Below are positions 17,247 to 26,182 of a stretch of 64,000 nucleotides of DNA, piece by piece. Source of the stretch: an uncultured Selenomonadales bacterium (lineage in GTDB: Bacteria > Bacillota > Negativicutes > Acidaminococcales > Acidaminococcaceae); contig ONAN01000003.1 in assembly GCA_900315805.1 (NCBI GenBank), positions 62,001 to 126,000 on the forward strand, in the 5' to 3' direction. The notes under the pieces are model-generated. The model saw nothing but the letters and a program-made list of their open reading frames with translations, was not told the origin of the DNA and did no database searches. The position numbers and the translations under genes are program-made. Within the stretch, counting starts at the first letter, position 1. Every line of letters starts with the position of its first letter.

Positions 17247-19487
17247 ATGACTGAGACAAAGGAATCCATCGAATCCATCGTCAAGAGGACGAGCAGGTCG
17301 GGCCGTGCCCTGCGCAAGAAGGCGGCGGACAAACCGGCGCCGGAACCCGTGCAGGCGGAACCGGTCCGGGACCTGAACCGTCCGGAATATTTCTTCAACC
17401 GCGAACTGAGCTGGCTGAAGTTCAATCTGCGCGTTTTGCGCGAAGCCGAAGTGAAGACGACGCCCCTTTTGGAGCGTCTGAAGTTCATCGCCATTTCGGC
17501 GTCCAACCTGGACGAGTTCTTCATGGTCCGCGTGGCCGGGCTGTGGGACCAGCTGGAAAGCGGCGTCAAGCGCCGTGACCCGTCGGGCCTGACCGTGCGG
17601 GAACAGCTGACGGAAATCTCCGTGGCGGCCCACGACATGATGCGCCTCCAGTCCCGTATGCTCGAAGGCCTTTTGAAGGAACTGAAGAAGGCCGGCGGGC
17701 CGGAAATCCGCAAATACAGTGCCTGCTCCGAAGCGGGCCGGGAATGGCTGGAAAACTATTACCGGGAAGTGGTGTACCCCGTCCTGACGCCGATGGCCGT
17801 CGACGCTTCGCGGCCCTTCCCCTTCCTGGGCAACAAGACGCTGAACCTGGCCGTGCAGCTGGTCACGGCCAAGGGCGAAGAGAGCATGAGCGTCGTCCAG
17901 GTGCCTTCCGTGCTGCCGCGCCTCATCGAGGTGGTGCCGGAAGAGAAACGGACCTTCATCTACCTGGAAGACCTGATTACGGAACACTGCGACAGCCTTT
18001 TCTCGGGCTGCAAGATCCTCGACGTGGTGCCCTTCCGCATCACCCGCGACAGCGACCTCGACGTCGACGAGGACGATATCGACGACCTGCTGCAGGAAAT
18101 CGAAAAATCGCTGCGCCAGCGCAAGCGCGGCGTCACCCGCCGCATGGAAATCGCCCGGACCATGAACAAGAAGATTGTGACGTTCCTGGAGGAGAACCTG
18201 GACCTGACGAAGGAAGAGGTATACGAAATCAACGGCCCCCTGGATGCCACGTGTTTCTTTGGTTTCATTTCCCTGGACCGCATGTGGCCCTGGCTCTACG
18301 AGCCCTTCGTGCCGCAGAAACCGGCGGAACTGCCCGAATACAGCAACATCTTCGACAAGATCCGCGAAAAGGACATTTTGTTCCATCATCCCTACGAGAG
18401 CTTCGATCCCATCGTCAGCTTCGTCAACCAGGCGGCCGACGATCCCCAGGTCCTGGCCATCAAGCAGACCCTGTACCGCGTCAGCGGCAATTCGCCCATC
18501 GTGGCCGCCCTGGCCCGCGCCGCCGAAAACGGCAAGCAGGTCACGGTCCTGGTCGAGTTGAAGGCCCGCTTCGATGAAGAAAACAACATCATCTGGGCAC
18601 GGCGCCTGGAAAAGGCCGGCGCCCACGTGCTGTACGGCCTGGTGGGTCTCAAGACCCATTCCAAGATCATCCTCGTCGTGCGCCAGGAACCGGACGGCAT
18701 CAAGCGCTACGTACACCTGGGCACGGGCAACTACAACGACAAGACGGCGAAACTGTATGTCGACATGGGCATCATGACGGCCAACGACCAGTTCGGCATG
18801 GACGCGTCGGCATTCTTCAACCTGCTGTCCGGCTATTCCCAGGCCCCGATCTGGAACAAGCTGACCATGGCGCCCCTGGGCCTGCGGGAAAAGATCTACG
18901 AACTCATCGACAACGAGATCCGCATCGCCAAAGCCGGCGGGGAAGGCCATATCGTGGCGAAAATGAACTCCCTGCTGGACAAGCCGGTCATCCAGAAGCT
19001 TTACGAGGCTTCCATTGCCGGCGTCAAGATCGAACTCATCGTCCGCGGCATCTGCACGCTGCGCCCGGGCCTGAAGGGCATCAGCGAGAACATTTCCGTC
19101 CGCAGCATCGTTGGGCGCCAGCTGGAACACAGCCGCATTTTCTGGTTCCACAACGGCGGCGACGACAAGGTCTTCCTGAGCAGTGCCGACTGGATGCCCC
19201 GCAACCTGAACGACCGCGTCGAACTGTTCTTCCCCATTGAGACGGAGGAGCATATCAAGCGGCTTCAGGATATCCTCCAATTGTATTTGGCGGACAATGT
19301 GGGCAGCCACATCATGCAGTCCAACGGCAATTACCGCCGCTCCACGCCGGGCCGCGGCAAACCCGTCAGCTCCCAGAGCATCCTGTATGAGCAGGCGCAG
19401 CTGGCCGCTATGGCGTACAACCGGCAGCAGCGGGAGAAGGACCGCCTGGAAAAAGGGGTCCAGCTGAAAAAAGAAGCAAACGTATAG
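17247..19487 (+). CDS. ppk: Polyphosphate kinase 1
   Basis: A 746-residue PPK1 that builds polyphosphate from ATP. After a 50-residue Lys/Arg-rich extension, YFFNRELSWLKFN marks the N-terminal domain. The autophosphorylated histidine is most likely His471 in LVGLKTHSK, followed by GTGNYNDKTA; the second active-site His is near 635 in FWFHNGGDDK, before SSADWMPRNL. The length is a little above the usual 690-720 because of both ends. It is translated in tandem with the Ppx/GppA-HD paralogue four bases upstream. Confidence 0.95.
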   Translation: MTETKESIESIVKRTSRSGRALRKKAADKPAPEPVQAEPVRDLNRPEYFFNRELSWLKFNLRVLREAEVKTTPLLERLKFIAISASNLDEFFMVRVAGLWDQLESGVKRRDPSGLTVREQLTEISVAAHDMMRLQSRMLEGLLKELKKAGGPEIRKYSACSEAGREWLENYYREVVYPVLTPMAVDASRPFPFLGNKTLNLAVQLVTAKGEESMSVVQVPSVLPRLIEVVPEEKRTFIYLEDLITEHCDSLFSGCKILDVVPFRITRDSDLDVDEDDIDDLLQEIEKSLRQRKRGVTRRMEIARTMNKKIVTFLEENLDLTKEEVYEINGPLDATCFFGFISLDRMWPWLYEPFVPQKPAELPEYSNIFDKIREKDILFHHPYESFDPIVSFVNQAADDPQVLAIKQTLYRVSGNSPIVAALARAAENGKQVTVLVELKARFDEENNIIWARRLEKAGAHVLYGLVGLKTHSKIILVVRQEPDGIKRYVHLGTGNYNDKTAKLYVDMGIMTANDQFGMDASAFFNLLSGYSQAPIWNKLTMAPLGLREKIYELIDNEIRIAKAGGEGHIVAKMNSLLDKPVIQKLYEASIAGVKIELIVRGICTLRPGLKGISENISVRSIVGRQLEHSRIFWFHNGGDDKVFLSSADWMPRNLNDRVELFFPIETEEHIKRLQDILQLYLADNVGSHIMQSNGNYRRSTPGRGKPVSSQSILYEQAQLAAMAYNRQQREKDRLEKGVQLKKEANV

Positions 19488-19490
19488 CTA

Positions 19491-19519
19491 TTGAGAATTT
19501 GCCTGATTCCTGTTATAAT
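19491..19519 (+). promoter_or_regulatory. Promoter of the 19549 small-protein gene
   Basis: TTGAGA (19491-19496), 17 bases, TATAAT (19514-19519), starting right after the ppk stop. GAGGAGGGG follows as the ribosome-binding site. Confidence 0.8.
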
Positions 19520-19548
19520 GAATGCAATTGTTGAGGAGGGGCAAAATT

Positions 19549-19872
19549 ATGAGCAAGTACGCCGTGACGATCAATTTTCACGCGCATTACGGATATATCG
19601 AATACGACCCGGACACGAAGAGCGCCAACGTGGTGCTCGATGACGAAGCGGCTGCCGCGAAGGCCGCCGTGGAAAAGTACCTGTCCGAACCGCACACCTT
19701 CCGCATCGCCTGCGGGGAGACGATCCGGGATTTCAAGGAAGTCACCCTGAATCCCCTGGACAGCCTGGAAGCGTTCCAGCAGTGCCTGACCCGCATGTGG
19801 GTGGCAACGGACGTCCGCGTCGAGTGGAGCATGCCTCCCGGAATGGCGGAAACGTGCCAGGAAGGCCTGTGA
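19549..19872 (+). CDS. Small conserved-looking protein of unknown function
   Basis: A 107-residue soluble protein that I do not recognise. It begins with a beta-rich stretch (MSKYAVTINFHAHYGYIEYD), then an Ala-rich helix, and ends with VEWSMPPGMAET. There are no membrane segments and only two or three Cys without a motif. It has its own near-consensus promoter, a strong SD (GAGGAGGGG) and its own terminator, and its codon use matches its neighbours, so it is very likely a real, well-expressed gene. Nothing adjacent suggests its role. Confidence 0.75.
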   Translation: MSKYAVTINFHAHYGYIEYDPDTKSANVVLDDEAAAAKAAVEKYLSEPHTFRIACGETIRDFKEVTLNPLDSLEAFQQCLTRMWVATDVRVEWSMPPGMAETCQEGL

Positions 19873-19896
19873 CAATCCAGTATCGCGCAAAACCGG

Positions 19897-19927
19897 AGAG
19901 TGCCGTTTGAAGCGGCACTCTTTTTTT
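19897..19927 (+). terminator. Rho-independent terminator after the 19549 gene
   Basis: Perfect nine-base stem AGAGTGCCG / CGGCACTCT (19897-19905, 19913-19921) with a seven-base loop and seven T. A TATAAT hexamer at 19930-19935 follows at once and may start the antiporter transcript. Confidence 0.93.
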
Positions 19928-19996
19928 GTTATAATGCATACTATGAATACCAGCGCGGTATGTCATGAAGGAACCGCGCTCCGGGGAGGTCTTCCG

Positions 19997-21358
19997 TTGA
20001 ATACTAAAGCTGCGAGGAAGGGGTCGGCCCTGGCCCTGCTTCCGTTCGTCATCTTCATCGTCATCTATCTGGGGGCCGGCATCTATTTCCAGATGCACGG
20101 CGTCAAGATGGCCTTTTACCAGTTCCCGTCCGTGACGGCCATGTTCATCGCCGTCCTGTCCGCGTTCTGCATGGGCAGGGAGACGATCCGCAAAAAGTTC
20201 CGCATCTTCACGCGCGGGGCGGCCAATGAGAACGTCATGACCATGCTCATGATCTACATCATGGCCGGCGCCTTTTCCGCCGTGACCGCGGCCATGGGCG
20301 GCCGCGACGCGACGGTCAACCTGGGCATCAGCCTCATTTCGCCCCAGTACCTGACCGTGGGCATCTTCCTGATTTCCGCCTTCATGGGCACGGCGACGGG
20401 GACGTCTGTCGGCACCGTGGCGGCCATTGTGCCCATCGCCGCCGGCATCAGCGCCAAAAGCGGCATTTCCGGCGCCCTCATCGTGGCAGCCTGTGTGTCC
20501 GGCGCCATGTTCGGCGACAACCTGTCCATGATTTCCGATACGACCATCGCCGCAACCCGTACCCAGGGCTGCGGCCTCAAGGACAAGTTCAAGGTCAATT
20601 TCCTCATCGCCATTCCGGCCGCCGTCCTGACGGCAGGCATCTACCTCTATTTCGGGACATCGGGCCTCGATGTCGCGGCTATTGCGGAGGACTACAACTT
20701 CATCAAGGTCGTGCCCTATCTGGCCGTCCTGTTCCTGGCCCTCATCGGCCTCAACGTCTTCCTGGTGCTCACCATCGGCATCTTCCTGAGCGGCATCATC
20801 GGCCTGTCGAGCGGCGATCTGACGCTCATCGCCTTCGCCCAGGATATCTGGAAAGGGTTCAACAGCATGAACGAGGCCTTCTTCCTGGCCCTGTTCTGCG
20901 GCGGCATTTCCGCCCTCATCAGCCATTACGGCGGCATCCGCTGGCTGATCTGGAAACTGCAGGGCATGGTTTCGGGCAACCGCAGTGCCCAGATCAGTAT
21001 CGCTGCCCTCGTGTCCCTCATCGACTGCGCCACGGCGAACAACACGGTGGCCATCATCATCGTGGGCGATGTAGCGCGCCAGATCAGTACCAAATACCGC
21101 GTCGACCCGCGGCGGACGGCGTCCCTGCTCGACATCTTCTCCTGCGTCTTCCAGGGCATCCTGCCTTATGCGGCGCAGCTTCTGACCGCCGCGGCCCTGG
21201 CCACGCAGAACGGCGTCCTGCTCAATACGCTGGATATCGTGCCGCATATGTGGTACTGCTTCATGCTCGCCATTTTCGGCATCCTCTCCATCTTCATCCC
21301 CTTTGCCGACGGCATCTGCCGGCGTCATCCCTGGGTCTGGAAGAAGGAGACCTTGTGA
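19997..21358 (+). CDS. Na+/H+ antiporter, NhaC family
   Basis: A 453-residue inner-membrane transporter with about a dozen hydrophobic segments. The family signature SGAMFGDNLSMISDTT, followed by TRTQGCGLKDKF, is near residues 165-195. I place the start at TTG 19997 because GGGGAGGT (19983-19990) lies six bases before it; longer versions of this frame begin inside the preceding terminator. It probably exchanges sodium for protons to hold internal pH. A role with another substrate, as in some NhaC relatives that swap organic acids or amines, cannot be ruled out. Confidence 0.85.
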   Translation: MNTKAARKGSALALLPFVIFIVIYLGAGIYFQMHGVKMAFYQFPSVTAMFIAVLSAFCMGRETIRKKFRIFTRGAANENVMTMLMIYIMAGAFSAVTAAMGGRDATVNLGISLISPQYLTVGIFLISAFMGTATGTSVGTVAAIVPIAAGISAKSGISGALIVAACVSGAMFGDNLSMISDTTIAATRTQGCGLKDKFKVNFLIAIPAAVLTAGIYLYFGTSGLDVAAIAEDYNFIKVVPYLAVLFLALIGLNVFLVLTIGIFLSGIIGLSSGDLTLIAFAQDIWKGFNSMNEAFFLALFCGGISALISHYGGIRWLIWKLQGMVSGNRSAQISIAALVSLIDCATANNTVAIIIVGDVARQISTKYRVDPRRTASLLDIFSCVFQGILPYAAQLLTAAALATQNGVLLNTLDIVPHMWYCFMLAIFGILSIFIPFADGICRRHPWVWKKETL

Positions 21359-21391
21359 CCGCCCGGAAAATTCGGACAAACAGGATTTTTG

Positions 21392-21400
21392 TGGTATAAT
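21392..21400 (+). promoter_or_regulatory. Promoter of tRNA-Arg
   Basis: Extended -10 TGGTATAAT (hexamer 21395-21400), 12 bases before the mature tRNA end. The -35 position has only a weak TTCGGA. Confidence 0.65.
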
Positions 21401-21411
21401 AGCTTTGTTAC

Positions 21412-21488
21412 GGCCCCGTTGCACAGCTGGATAGTGCGTTCGCCTCCTAAGCGAAAGGTCGCGCGTTCGAATCGCGCCGGGGTCGCCA
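21412..21488 (+). tRNA. tRNA-Arg (anticodon CCU)
   Basis: A full cloverleaf of 77 bases with an encoded CCA end. The acceptor stem pairs GGCCCCG with CGGGGTC (one G-T), the D stem is GCAC/GTGC, the anticodon stem TTCGC/GCGAA encloses CT-CCT-AA, and the T arm is GCGCG-TTCGAAT-CGCGC. Anticodon CCU reads the rare Arg codon AGG. Confidence 0.96.
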
Positions 21489-21489
21489 G

Positions 21490-21529
21490 AAAAAAACGAC
21501 GCCGCAGTCTTTCCGACTGCGGCGTTTTT
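21490..21529. terminator. Bidirectional terminator between tRNA-Arg and the minus-strand gene
   Basis: A perfect ten-base stem CGCCGCAGTC / GACTGCGGCG (21500-21509, 21515-21524) with TTTTT on the plus side and an A run (21490-21496) that gives T on the minus side. Confidence 0.93.
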
Positions 21530-21538
21530 GCGTCTGCC

Positions 21539-21979
21539 TTACTTTATGTACGTGTTCACAAGATAGATGCCGCCCTTCCAGAGCAGGAAGAGCACAATCA
21601 CGAGGACGACGATGTAGACGGCCATGTAGGCGGTCTTCTTCTTTTTGCTGCCCGTGATTTCCTGTTTCGACGGCTGTTTCAGGATTTCTTCGCGCAGGGC
21701 TTCCTTGTCCTTCTTCGGGGCTTTGGCGGGTTTTTCCGCAGCCGGGCGCGCGGGGGCGGCGGCCGGTGCTTCCGCCTTCGGGGCCGCTGCGGCTGCCGGG
21801 GCGGCGGGGGCCGTCATTTCCGGCGTGCGTTTCTTGTGCGTGTGGCGCGGGCGCTTCTTTTTCGGCGCTTCGTCCGCCTTTTCCGCCTGCTGCTTCACAG
21901 CGGCCGGCGTCATGGCCTTGCGCAGTTTGTCCTGTTTGGTCGTGTTGTTCTTTTTTGGTCTGTTTTTGCCGTTTTTCAT
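21539..21979 (-). CDS. Ala/Pro/Lys-rich protein with one C-terminal membrane helix
   Basis: A 146-residue protein of no family I recognise. The first 110 residues are very basic and low-complexity: Lys/Arg-rich up to residue 50, then Ala/Pro repeats, then Lys-rich again. Residues about 118-138 form a single hydrophobic helix (AVYIVVLVIVLFLLW), leaving a very short tail. Topology would be a tail-anchored protein with a cytoplasmic charged arm. The ATG at 21979 follows GAAGG on the minus strand; the open frame continues far upstream only because it runs antisense through the next gene. It lies about 100 bases after the TSUP gene and may share its transcript. Confidence 0.7.
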   Translation of the reverse strand: MKNGKNRPKKNNTTKQDKLRKAMTPAAVKQQAEKADEAPKKKRPRHTHKKRTPEMTAPAAPAAAAAPKAEAPAAAPARPAAEKPAKAPKKDKEALREEILKQPSKQEITGSKKKKTAYMAVYIVVLVIVLFLLWKGGIYLVNTYIK

Positions 21980-22077
21980 GACATTGCCTTCTTTCACGCT
22001 GATGGTACCGTGTCGTGCCTCTTCTTCCAGTCTAACCGTTTCCGCGGAGGAATGCAAGGCGGGAAGCAGGGGAGGCC

Positions 22078-22839
22078 TCAGCCCTGCCAGAGGATCTTGA
22101 CGAAGAGCAGGACGAGGACGATGATGATGATCGGCTTGACGATGCGGCTGGCGTCCTTGAGGACCATGCCGGATCCCACGTAGTTGCCGCAGATGTTGGC
22201 AATGGCGCCGGCGATGGCCAGGGGAAAGTACACGTTGCCCGCCAGGAGGAAGGTCGCCAGGGCCGCCACGTTCGACGACAGGTTGGAAGCCTTGGTCAGG
22301 CCCGCGGCGGTGCGGATGCCCAGTTTGGCCCAGCCGGTCAGGACGAGGAGCAGGAAGGTGCCCGTGCCGGGGCCGTAGAAGCCGTCGTAACAGCCGATGA
22401 CGAGGCTCGTGACGGCGCACTTGAAGGGAACCGTGCTGTCCGGTTCCGGTTCGCCTTCGGTCGCCTTCTGGCTCAGCTTCTTGTTGCGCATGACATAGAA
22501 GGCCACGACGGGCAGGACGACGAGCATCATTTTGGAGATGATGTCCCCGTTCGTGAGCAGGGCCAGGCGCGACCCGATGCTGGACCCGGCGATGGCGCCC
22601 ACGATGCAGATGAGGGCCAGGCGCGGGCGGATGAAGCCGTTCATGGCGAAGCGGATGGTGGAAATGGTCGTGCCGCAGGTGGAGCTGAACTTGTTCGTGC
22701 CCAGGGCCAGATGAGGCGGCAGGCCGGCCAGGAAATAGGCCGGCAGGGAGATCAGGCCGCCGCCGCCGGCGATGGAGTCGACGAAGCCTGCCAAAAAGAG
22801 CAGGGGGACGACGATGATGTAGGGAAGTAAGGCATCCAT
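22078..22839 (-). CDS. TSUP (TauE/SafE) family membrane protein, probable sulfite/organosulfonate exporter
   Basis: A 253-residue membrane protein with about eight hydrophobic segments. The repeated TSUP pattern is visible, with FVDSIAGGGGLISLPAY near residue 20 and the internal counterpart GCYDGFYGPGTGTFLLL near 150. The family moves sulfite, sulfonates or other small sulfur or carboxylate anions across the inner membrane; the substrate here is unknown. AGAGGGGA precedes the ATG on the minus strand. The downstream minus-strand gene encodes a basic membrane-anchored protein. Confidence 0.88.
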   Translation of the reverse strand: MDALLPYIIVVPLLFLAGFVDSIAGGGGLISLPAYFLAGLPPHLALGTNKFSSTCGTTISTIRFAMNGFIRPRLALICIVGAIAGSSIGSRLALLTNGDIISKMMLVVLPVVAFYVMRNKKLSQKATEGEPEPDSTVPFKCAVTSLVIGCYDGFYGPGTGTFLLLVLTGWAKLGIRTAAGLTKASNLSSNVAALATFLLAGNVYFPLAIAGAIANICGNYVGSGMVLKDASRIVKPIIIIVLVLLFVKILWQG

Positions 22840-22942
22840 TAAAAAATCCCCTCTTTAGTTGAAATTAAGGACATTATACCAAAAAGCGGCAGGCCTTGCA
22901 CGGATTTTACAAGGTTCCGTCCCGGCGGGGGAGACAGTATGT

Positions 22943-22948
22943 TATAAT
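22943..22948 (+). promoter_or_regulatory. -10 element upstream of ade
   Basis: TATAAT 34 bases before the ade ATG. No good -35 is present at 16-18 bases, so recognition may need an activator or a weak -35. Confidence 0.4.
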
Positions 22949-22981
22949 GGGTACAAACAAGTCCTGAATGAGGTGACGCGT

Positions 22982-24721
22982 ATGGAAGACAACGTAAAGG
23001 CCCGTATCGCGGCGGATATCGCCACGGCGGAAGGCATGCGGAAAGCCGACCTGGTCCTGAAAGGGGGACAGGTCTTCAATGTATTTACACAGTCCTGGGA
23101 GACGGCCGATGTCGCCATCCGGGGCAGCCGCATCGTCGGCATCGGGGAGTATGACGGGGAACGGGAAATCGATGTGCGCGGCAAGTATGTGACGCCGGGC
23201 TTCATGGATGCCCACGTGCACCTGGAAAGCTCCATGCTGGCACCGCGGGAATTCGCCAAGATCCTGCTTTTGAACGGGGTCACGACGGTGTTCGCCGATC
23301 CTCATGAAATCGCCAATGTCCTCGGCGTGTCGGGCATCGAATTCTTCCTCGAGGAAACGGAAGACATGCCCCTTTCCGTGTACATCAACGTGCCGAGCTG
23401 CGTGCCCGCGACCAATCTGGACACGTCGGGCGCGGCCCTGACGGCTTCCGATATGGAGGCCGTGCGGGAGCTGAACCCGCGCGTGCTGGGACTGGCGGAA
23501 ATGATGAACTACGTGGGCGTCGTCAAGGGCCAGCCCGATGTCCTGGACAAGCTGGCGGCGTTCCAGGACGCCGTCATCGACGGCCATGCACCGGGACTCA
23601 CGGGACATGACCTGAACGCCTATATCGCCGCCGGCGTCACCAATGACCACGAATGTATCACCGTGGAAGAAGCGAAGGAAAAGGTCTCCCGCGGCATGTA
23701 CGTGTTCCTGCGGGAAGGCAGCGCCGCCCACAACCTGGTCGACCTGCTGCCCGTCCTTCAGGAAGTGGACAACCGCCGCTGCTGCCTGTGCACCGACGAC
23801 CGCCATGTGGACGACCTCATCGGCCAGGGCAGCATCAACTACCTGCTGGAAATCGGCGTCACCCAGGGCTATCCGGCGGAGCAGCTCCTGCCCCTGGCGA
23901 CGCTCAACACGGCGGAATGCTTCGGCCTGCGCGGCCTAGGCGCCGTGGCACCGGGGTACACGGCCGACCTCAACGTGTTCGACGACCTGGAAAGCTTCCA
24001 GCCCGTCCACGTCGTCAAGGACGGCTATCCCGTCGTCTACAACGGCCGCCTGAACTGGGCCAGCCGCCCCGTGCGGAGCCAGGCCGTGTTCACCATGAAC
24101 ATGCCGCCCCTGGACCCGCTCTCCTTCCAGATTCCCGTAGAGGAAGGAAAATACCTGCGCGTCATCGACCTGTCCCAGAACCAGCTCGTGACGAAGGAAC
24201 TGCACAAGGCGCCCTATATCCTCAACGGCGAGGCCGTCAGCGACACCTCGCGGGATATCCTGAAGATGGCCGTCTGCGAACGGCACCACGGGACCGGCAG
24301 CATCGGCCTCGGATTCGTCCGCGGCGTGCAGCTCAAACGGGGTGCCATCGGGACGACGGTGGGCCACGACTCCCATAACCTGACCCTGGTCGGGACCAAC
24401 GACGCAGACATGGCCCTGGCGGGCAACAAGCTCCGCGAAATCGGCGGCGGCCTCGTCATCGCGGCCGACGGCGAAGTGAAGGCCACGCTGCCCCTGCCCA
24501 TTGCGGGCCTCATGTCCGACCGGGAGGCGAACGTCGTGAACGCCCAGATGAAACAGCTGCTTTTCTGGACGCACGAGTTGGGCGTGCCGGATGATTTCAG
24601 CCCCTTCATGGTCCTGTCCTTCCTGTCCCTGCCGGTCATTCCGGAACTGCGCCTGACGGACCAGGGACTCGTCGACGTGACCCGTTTCACCCACGTGCCG
24701 CTGTGGGTCGACGAAGATTAA
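22982..24721 (+). CDS. ade: Adenine deaminase
   Basis: A 579-residue amidohydrolase that converts adenine to hypoxanthine for purine salvage. The start is ATG 22982, with GAGGTGA seven bases before; the frame upstream is noncoding. The metal-binding DAHVHLESSM is near residue 78, and ADPHEIANV, the GHAPGL segment and the TDDRHVDDL segment supply further metal ligands. The length fits bacterial Ade (about 570-600). It complements hpt at 46.2 kb and guaB at 10.5 kb in the purine theme of the window. Confidence 0.95.
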   Translation: MEDNVKARIAADIATAEGMRKADLVLKGGQVFNVFTQSWETADVAIRGSRIVGIGEYDGEREIDVRGKYVTPGFMDAHVHLESSMLAPREFAKILLLNGVTTVFADPHEIANVLGVSGIEFFLEETEDMPLSVYINVPSCVPATNLDTSGAALTASDMEAVRELNPRVLGLAEMMNYVGVVKGQPDVLDKLAAFQDAVIDGHAPGLTGHDLNAYIAAGVTNDHECITVEEAKEKVSRGMYVFLREGSAAHNLVDLLPVLQEVDNRRCCLCTDDRHVDDLIGQGSINYLLEIGVTQGYPAEQLLPLATLNTAECFGLRGLGAVAPGYTADLNVFDDLESFQPVHVVKDGYPVVYNGRLNWASRPVRSQAVFTMNMPPLDPLSFQIPVEEGKYLRVIDLSQNQLVTKELHKAPYILNGEAVSDTSRDILKMAVCERHHGTGSIGLGFVRGVQLKRGAIGTTVGHDSHNLTLVGTNDADMALAGNKLREIGGGLVIAADGEVKATLPLPIAGLMSDREANVVNAQMKQLLFWTHELGVPDDFSPFMVLSFLSLPVIPELRLTDQGLVDVTRFTHVPLWVDED

Positions 24722-24739
24722 CCACGCAAATGTAAAAAG

Positions 24740-24787
24740 CCCTTGCCGCGGACCGTTGCAACGGTCGTACGGCAAGGGTTTCGTTTT
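24740..24787. terminator. Bidirectional terminator between ade and the MscS gene
   Basis: Outer stem CCCTTGCCG / CGGCAAGGG (24740-24748, 24770-24778) around an inner hairpin GACCGTTG/CAACGGTC. TTTCGTTTTT follows on the plus strand and AAAAAG precedes it for the minus strand. Confidence 0.88.
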
Positions 24788-24798
24788 TCCGGAGTATC

Positions 24799-26031
24799 TT
24801 ACAGCGGGTCCTTGTCCACGTCGCGGTTTTCGCCGGCGCTCGTGTTCTGGGCCACCGTGTTGTTCTGGACTTTCGGCGAATCGTCGGGAGCCGGCGTGAC
24901 GCGCACGCCCTTGGCCCGGCGCAGGTCCACCGTGCCTTCCATGGTTTCCCGCGCGTGGAGCGGCGTCTCGAAATAGAGGCTCTGGCTCGGGAAGGCGCAG
25001 CTGACGCCTTTGTCCTCGAGGATCTTCAGCAGGGCCAGGTTGAACTGCTGGCGGTAGGCCAGATACTGGTTGTAATGGTCGGCTGCGATATAGCAGACGA
25101 TGCGGATGTTGAGGGAGCTGTCGCCGAATTCGTAGAAGTAGGCCGAAATGTCGCGGCTGTCGATGTGCGGGTTCTGTTCGCAGTAGTTGCGGATTTCGGC
25201 GCACAGGGCCTCCATCTGGTCCCGCGTCGTGCCGTAGGTCACGCCCAGACTGTACTGGATGCGGAAACGCTTGCGGCGCGTGCAGTTCGTAATCGGCGTG
25301 TTGGACAGCAGGTTGTTCGGCACGTAGACCAGTTCCTGGTAGAACGTGCGGATGCGCGTGCTGCGGAACGTGACATCTTCCACCAGGCCCTCGATGTTGT
25401 TGACCTGGATCCAGTCGCCGATCTGGAAGGGCCGTTCCATGACGATGACGATGCTGCCGAACACGTTGGCCAGCGTGTCCTTGGCGGCAAAGGCAAAAGC
25501 CATGGCGCCGATGCCCAGGGAAGCGATGAAGGCGGAAATGTCGTAGTTCCACTCCTTCGCCACCATGACGAAGGCCAGGGCCACGCACAAGATGTGGGCC
25601 AGCGTGGAGAGCAGGCCGGCCAGGGCCTGGTGCACTTCGACGTTGGCGCGGCGCATCAGGTGGAGGATGAACCCTTCCCCGGCGTCGCAAAGGGTATAGA
25701 GGCCCGCGAAGGTGCAGATGACGAGGCAGCTGCGCAGGATCTTGTCGATGGACGGATGCTGCGACAGGACTGCGATAGGACTGAAGATGCAGAAGGAATA
25801 CAGCGCGAAGATGAGGAAGAAGGCCTCAATCGGCTTGTCGAACGCCTTCAGCAGGTCATCCAGGAAATCGTACTCCAGCTTGTCCCGCAGGCTCTGCAGC
25901 AGGCGCAGGATACCGAACTTGAACACCAGCAGCACGACGAGGACCGTGCCGGCGGCAAGGACGGAACCGCGCCACATTTCCCAGAGCAGGGCCGGGTCGC
26001 TGAATGGAAAATACAGCATCAATTGGCTCAT
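24799..26031 (-). CDS. Mechanosensitive ion channel, MscS family
   Basis: A 410-residue membrane protein. Four or five hydrophobic helices occupy residues 1-180. The pore-lining helix and the start of the beta domain follow (GIGAMAFAFAAKDTLANVFGSI near 173-194, then RPFQIGDWIQV near 201). A soluble vestibule domain reaches about 350, and the last 50 residues are a charged, Asp/Asn-rich tail. The channel opens under osmotic downshock to release solutes. AGGAG precedes the ATG on the minus strand. It is single and convergent with ade. Confidence 0.9.
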   Translation of the reverse strand: MSQLMLYFPFSDPALLWEMWRGSVLAAGTVLVVLLVFKFGILRLLQSLRDKLEYDFLDDLLKAFDKPIEAFFLIFALYSFCIFSPIAVLSQHPSIDKILRSCLVICTFAGLYTLCDAGEGFILHLMRRANVEVHQALAGLLSTLAHILCVALAFVMVAKEWNYDISAFIASLGIGAMAFAFAAKDTLANVFGSIVIVMERPFQIGDWIQVNNIEGLVEDVTFRSTRIRTFYQELVYVPNNLLSNTPITNCTRRKRFRIQYSLGVTYGTTRDQMEALCAEIRNYCEQNPHIDSRDISAYFYEFGDSSLNIRIVCYIAADHYNQYLAYRQQFNLALLKILEDKGVSCAFPSQSLYFETPLHARETMEGTVDLRRAKGVRVTPAPDDSPKVQNNTVAQNTSAGENRDVDKDPL

Positions 26032-26143
26032 AAAAGTCTCCTATCCGAATAAGCAGAATCAGGGCATGCTGACGGCAGCATGCCGGTTTGGCTTCATTTT
26101 ACCGCAATTTCACAATGTTTTCAAATCCTCGGGCCGCCCCCTG

Positions 26144-26152
26144 TGCTATAAT
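26144..26152 (+). promoter_or_regulatory. Extended -10 promoter for the DUF456 gene
   Basis: TGCTATAAT (hexamer 26147-26152), 31 bases before the ATG, with AAAGGAGGAAGG as SD between them. Confidence 0.6.
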
Positions 26153-26182
26153 GAGGCCGCAGAAACGGAAAGGAGGAAGGAT

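Noticed and set aside
21539-22420. A 293-codon minus-strand frame covering both the basic membrane-anchored protein and part of the TSUP gene
   Set aside because: The first half is an out-of-frame reading of the TSUP gene. The real start is the ATG at 21979 with a GAAGG ribosome-binding site.
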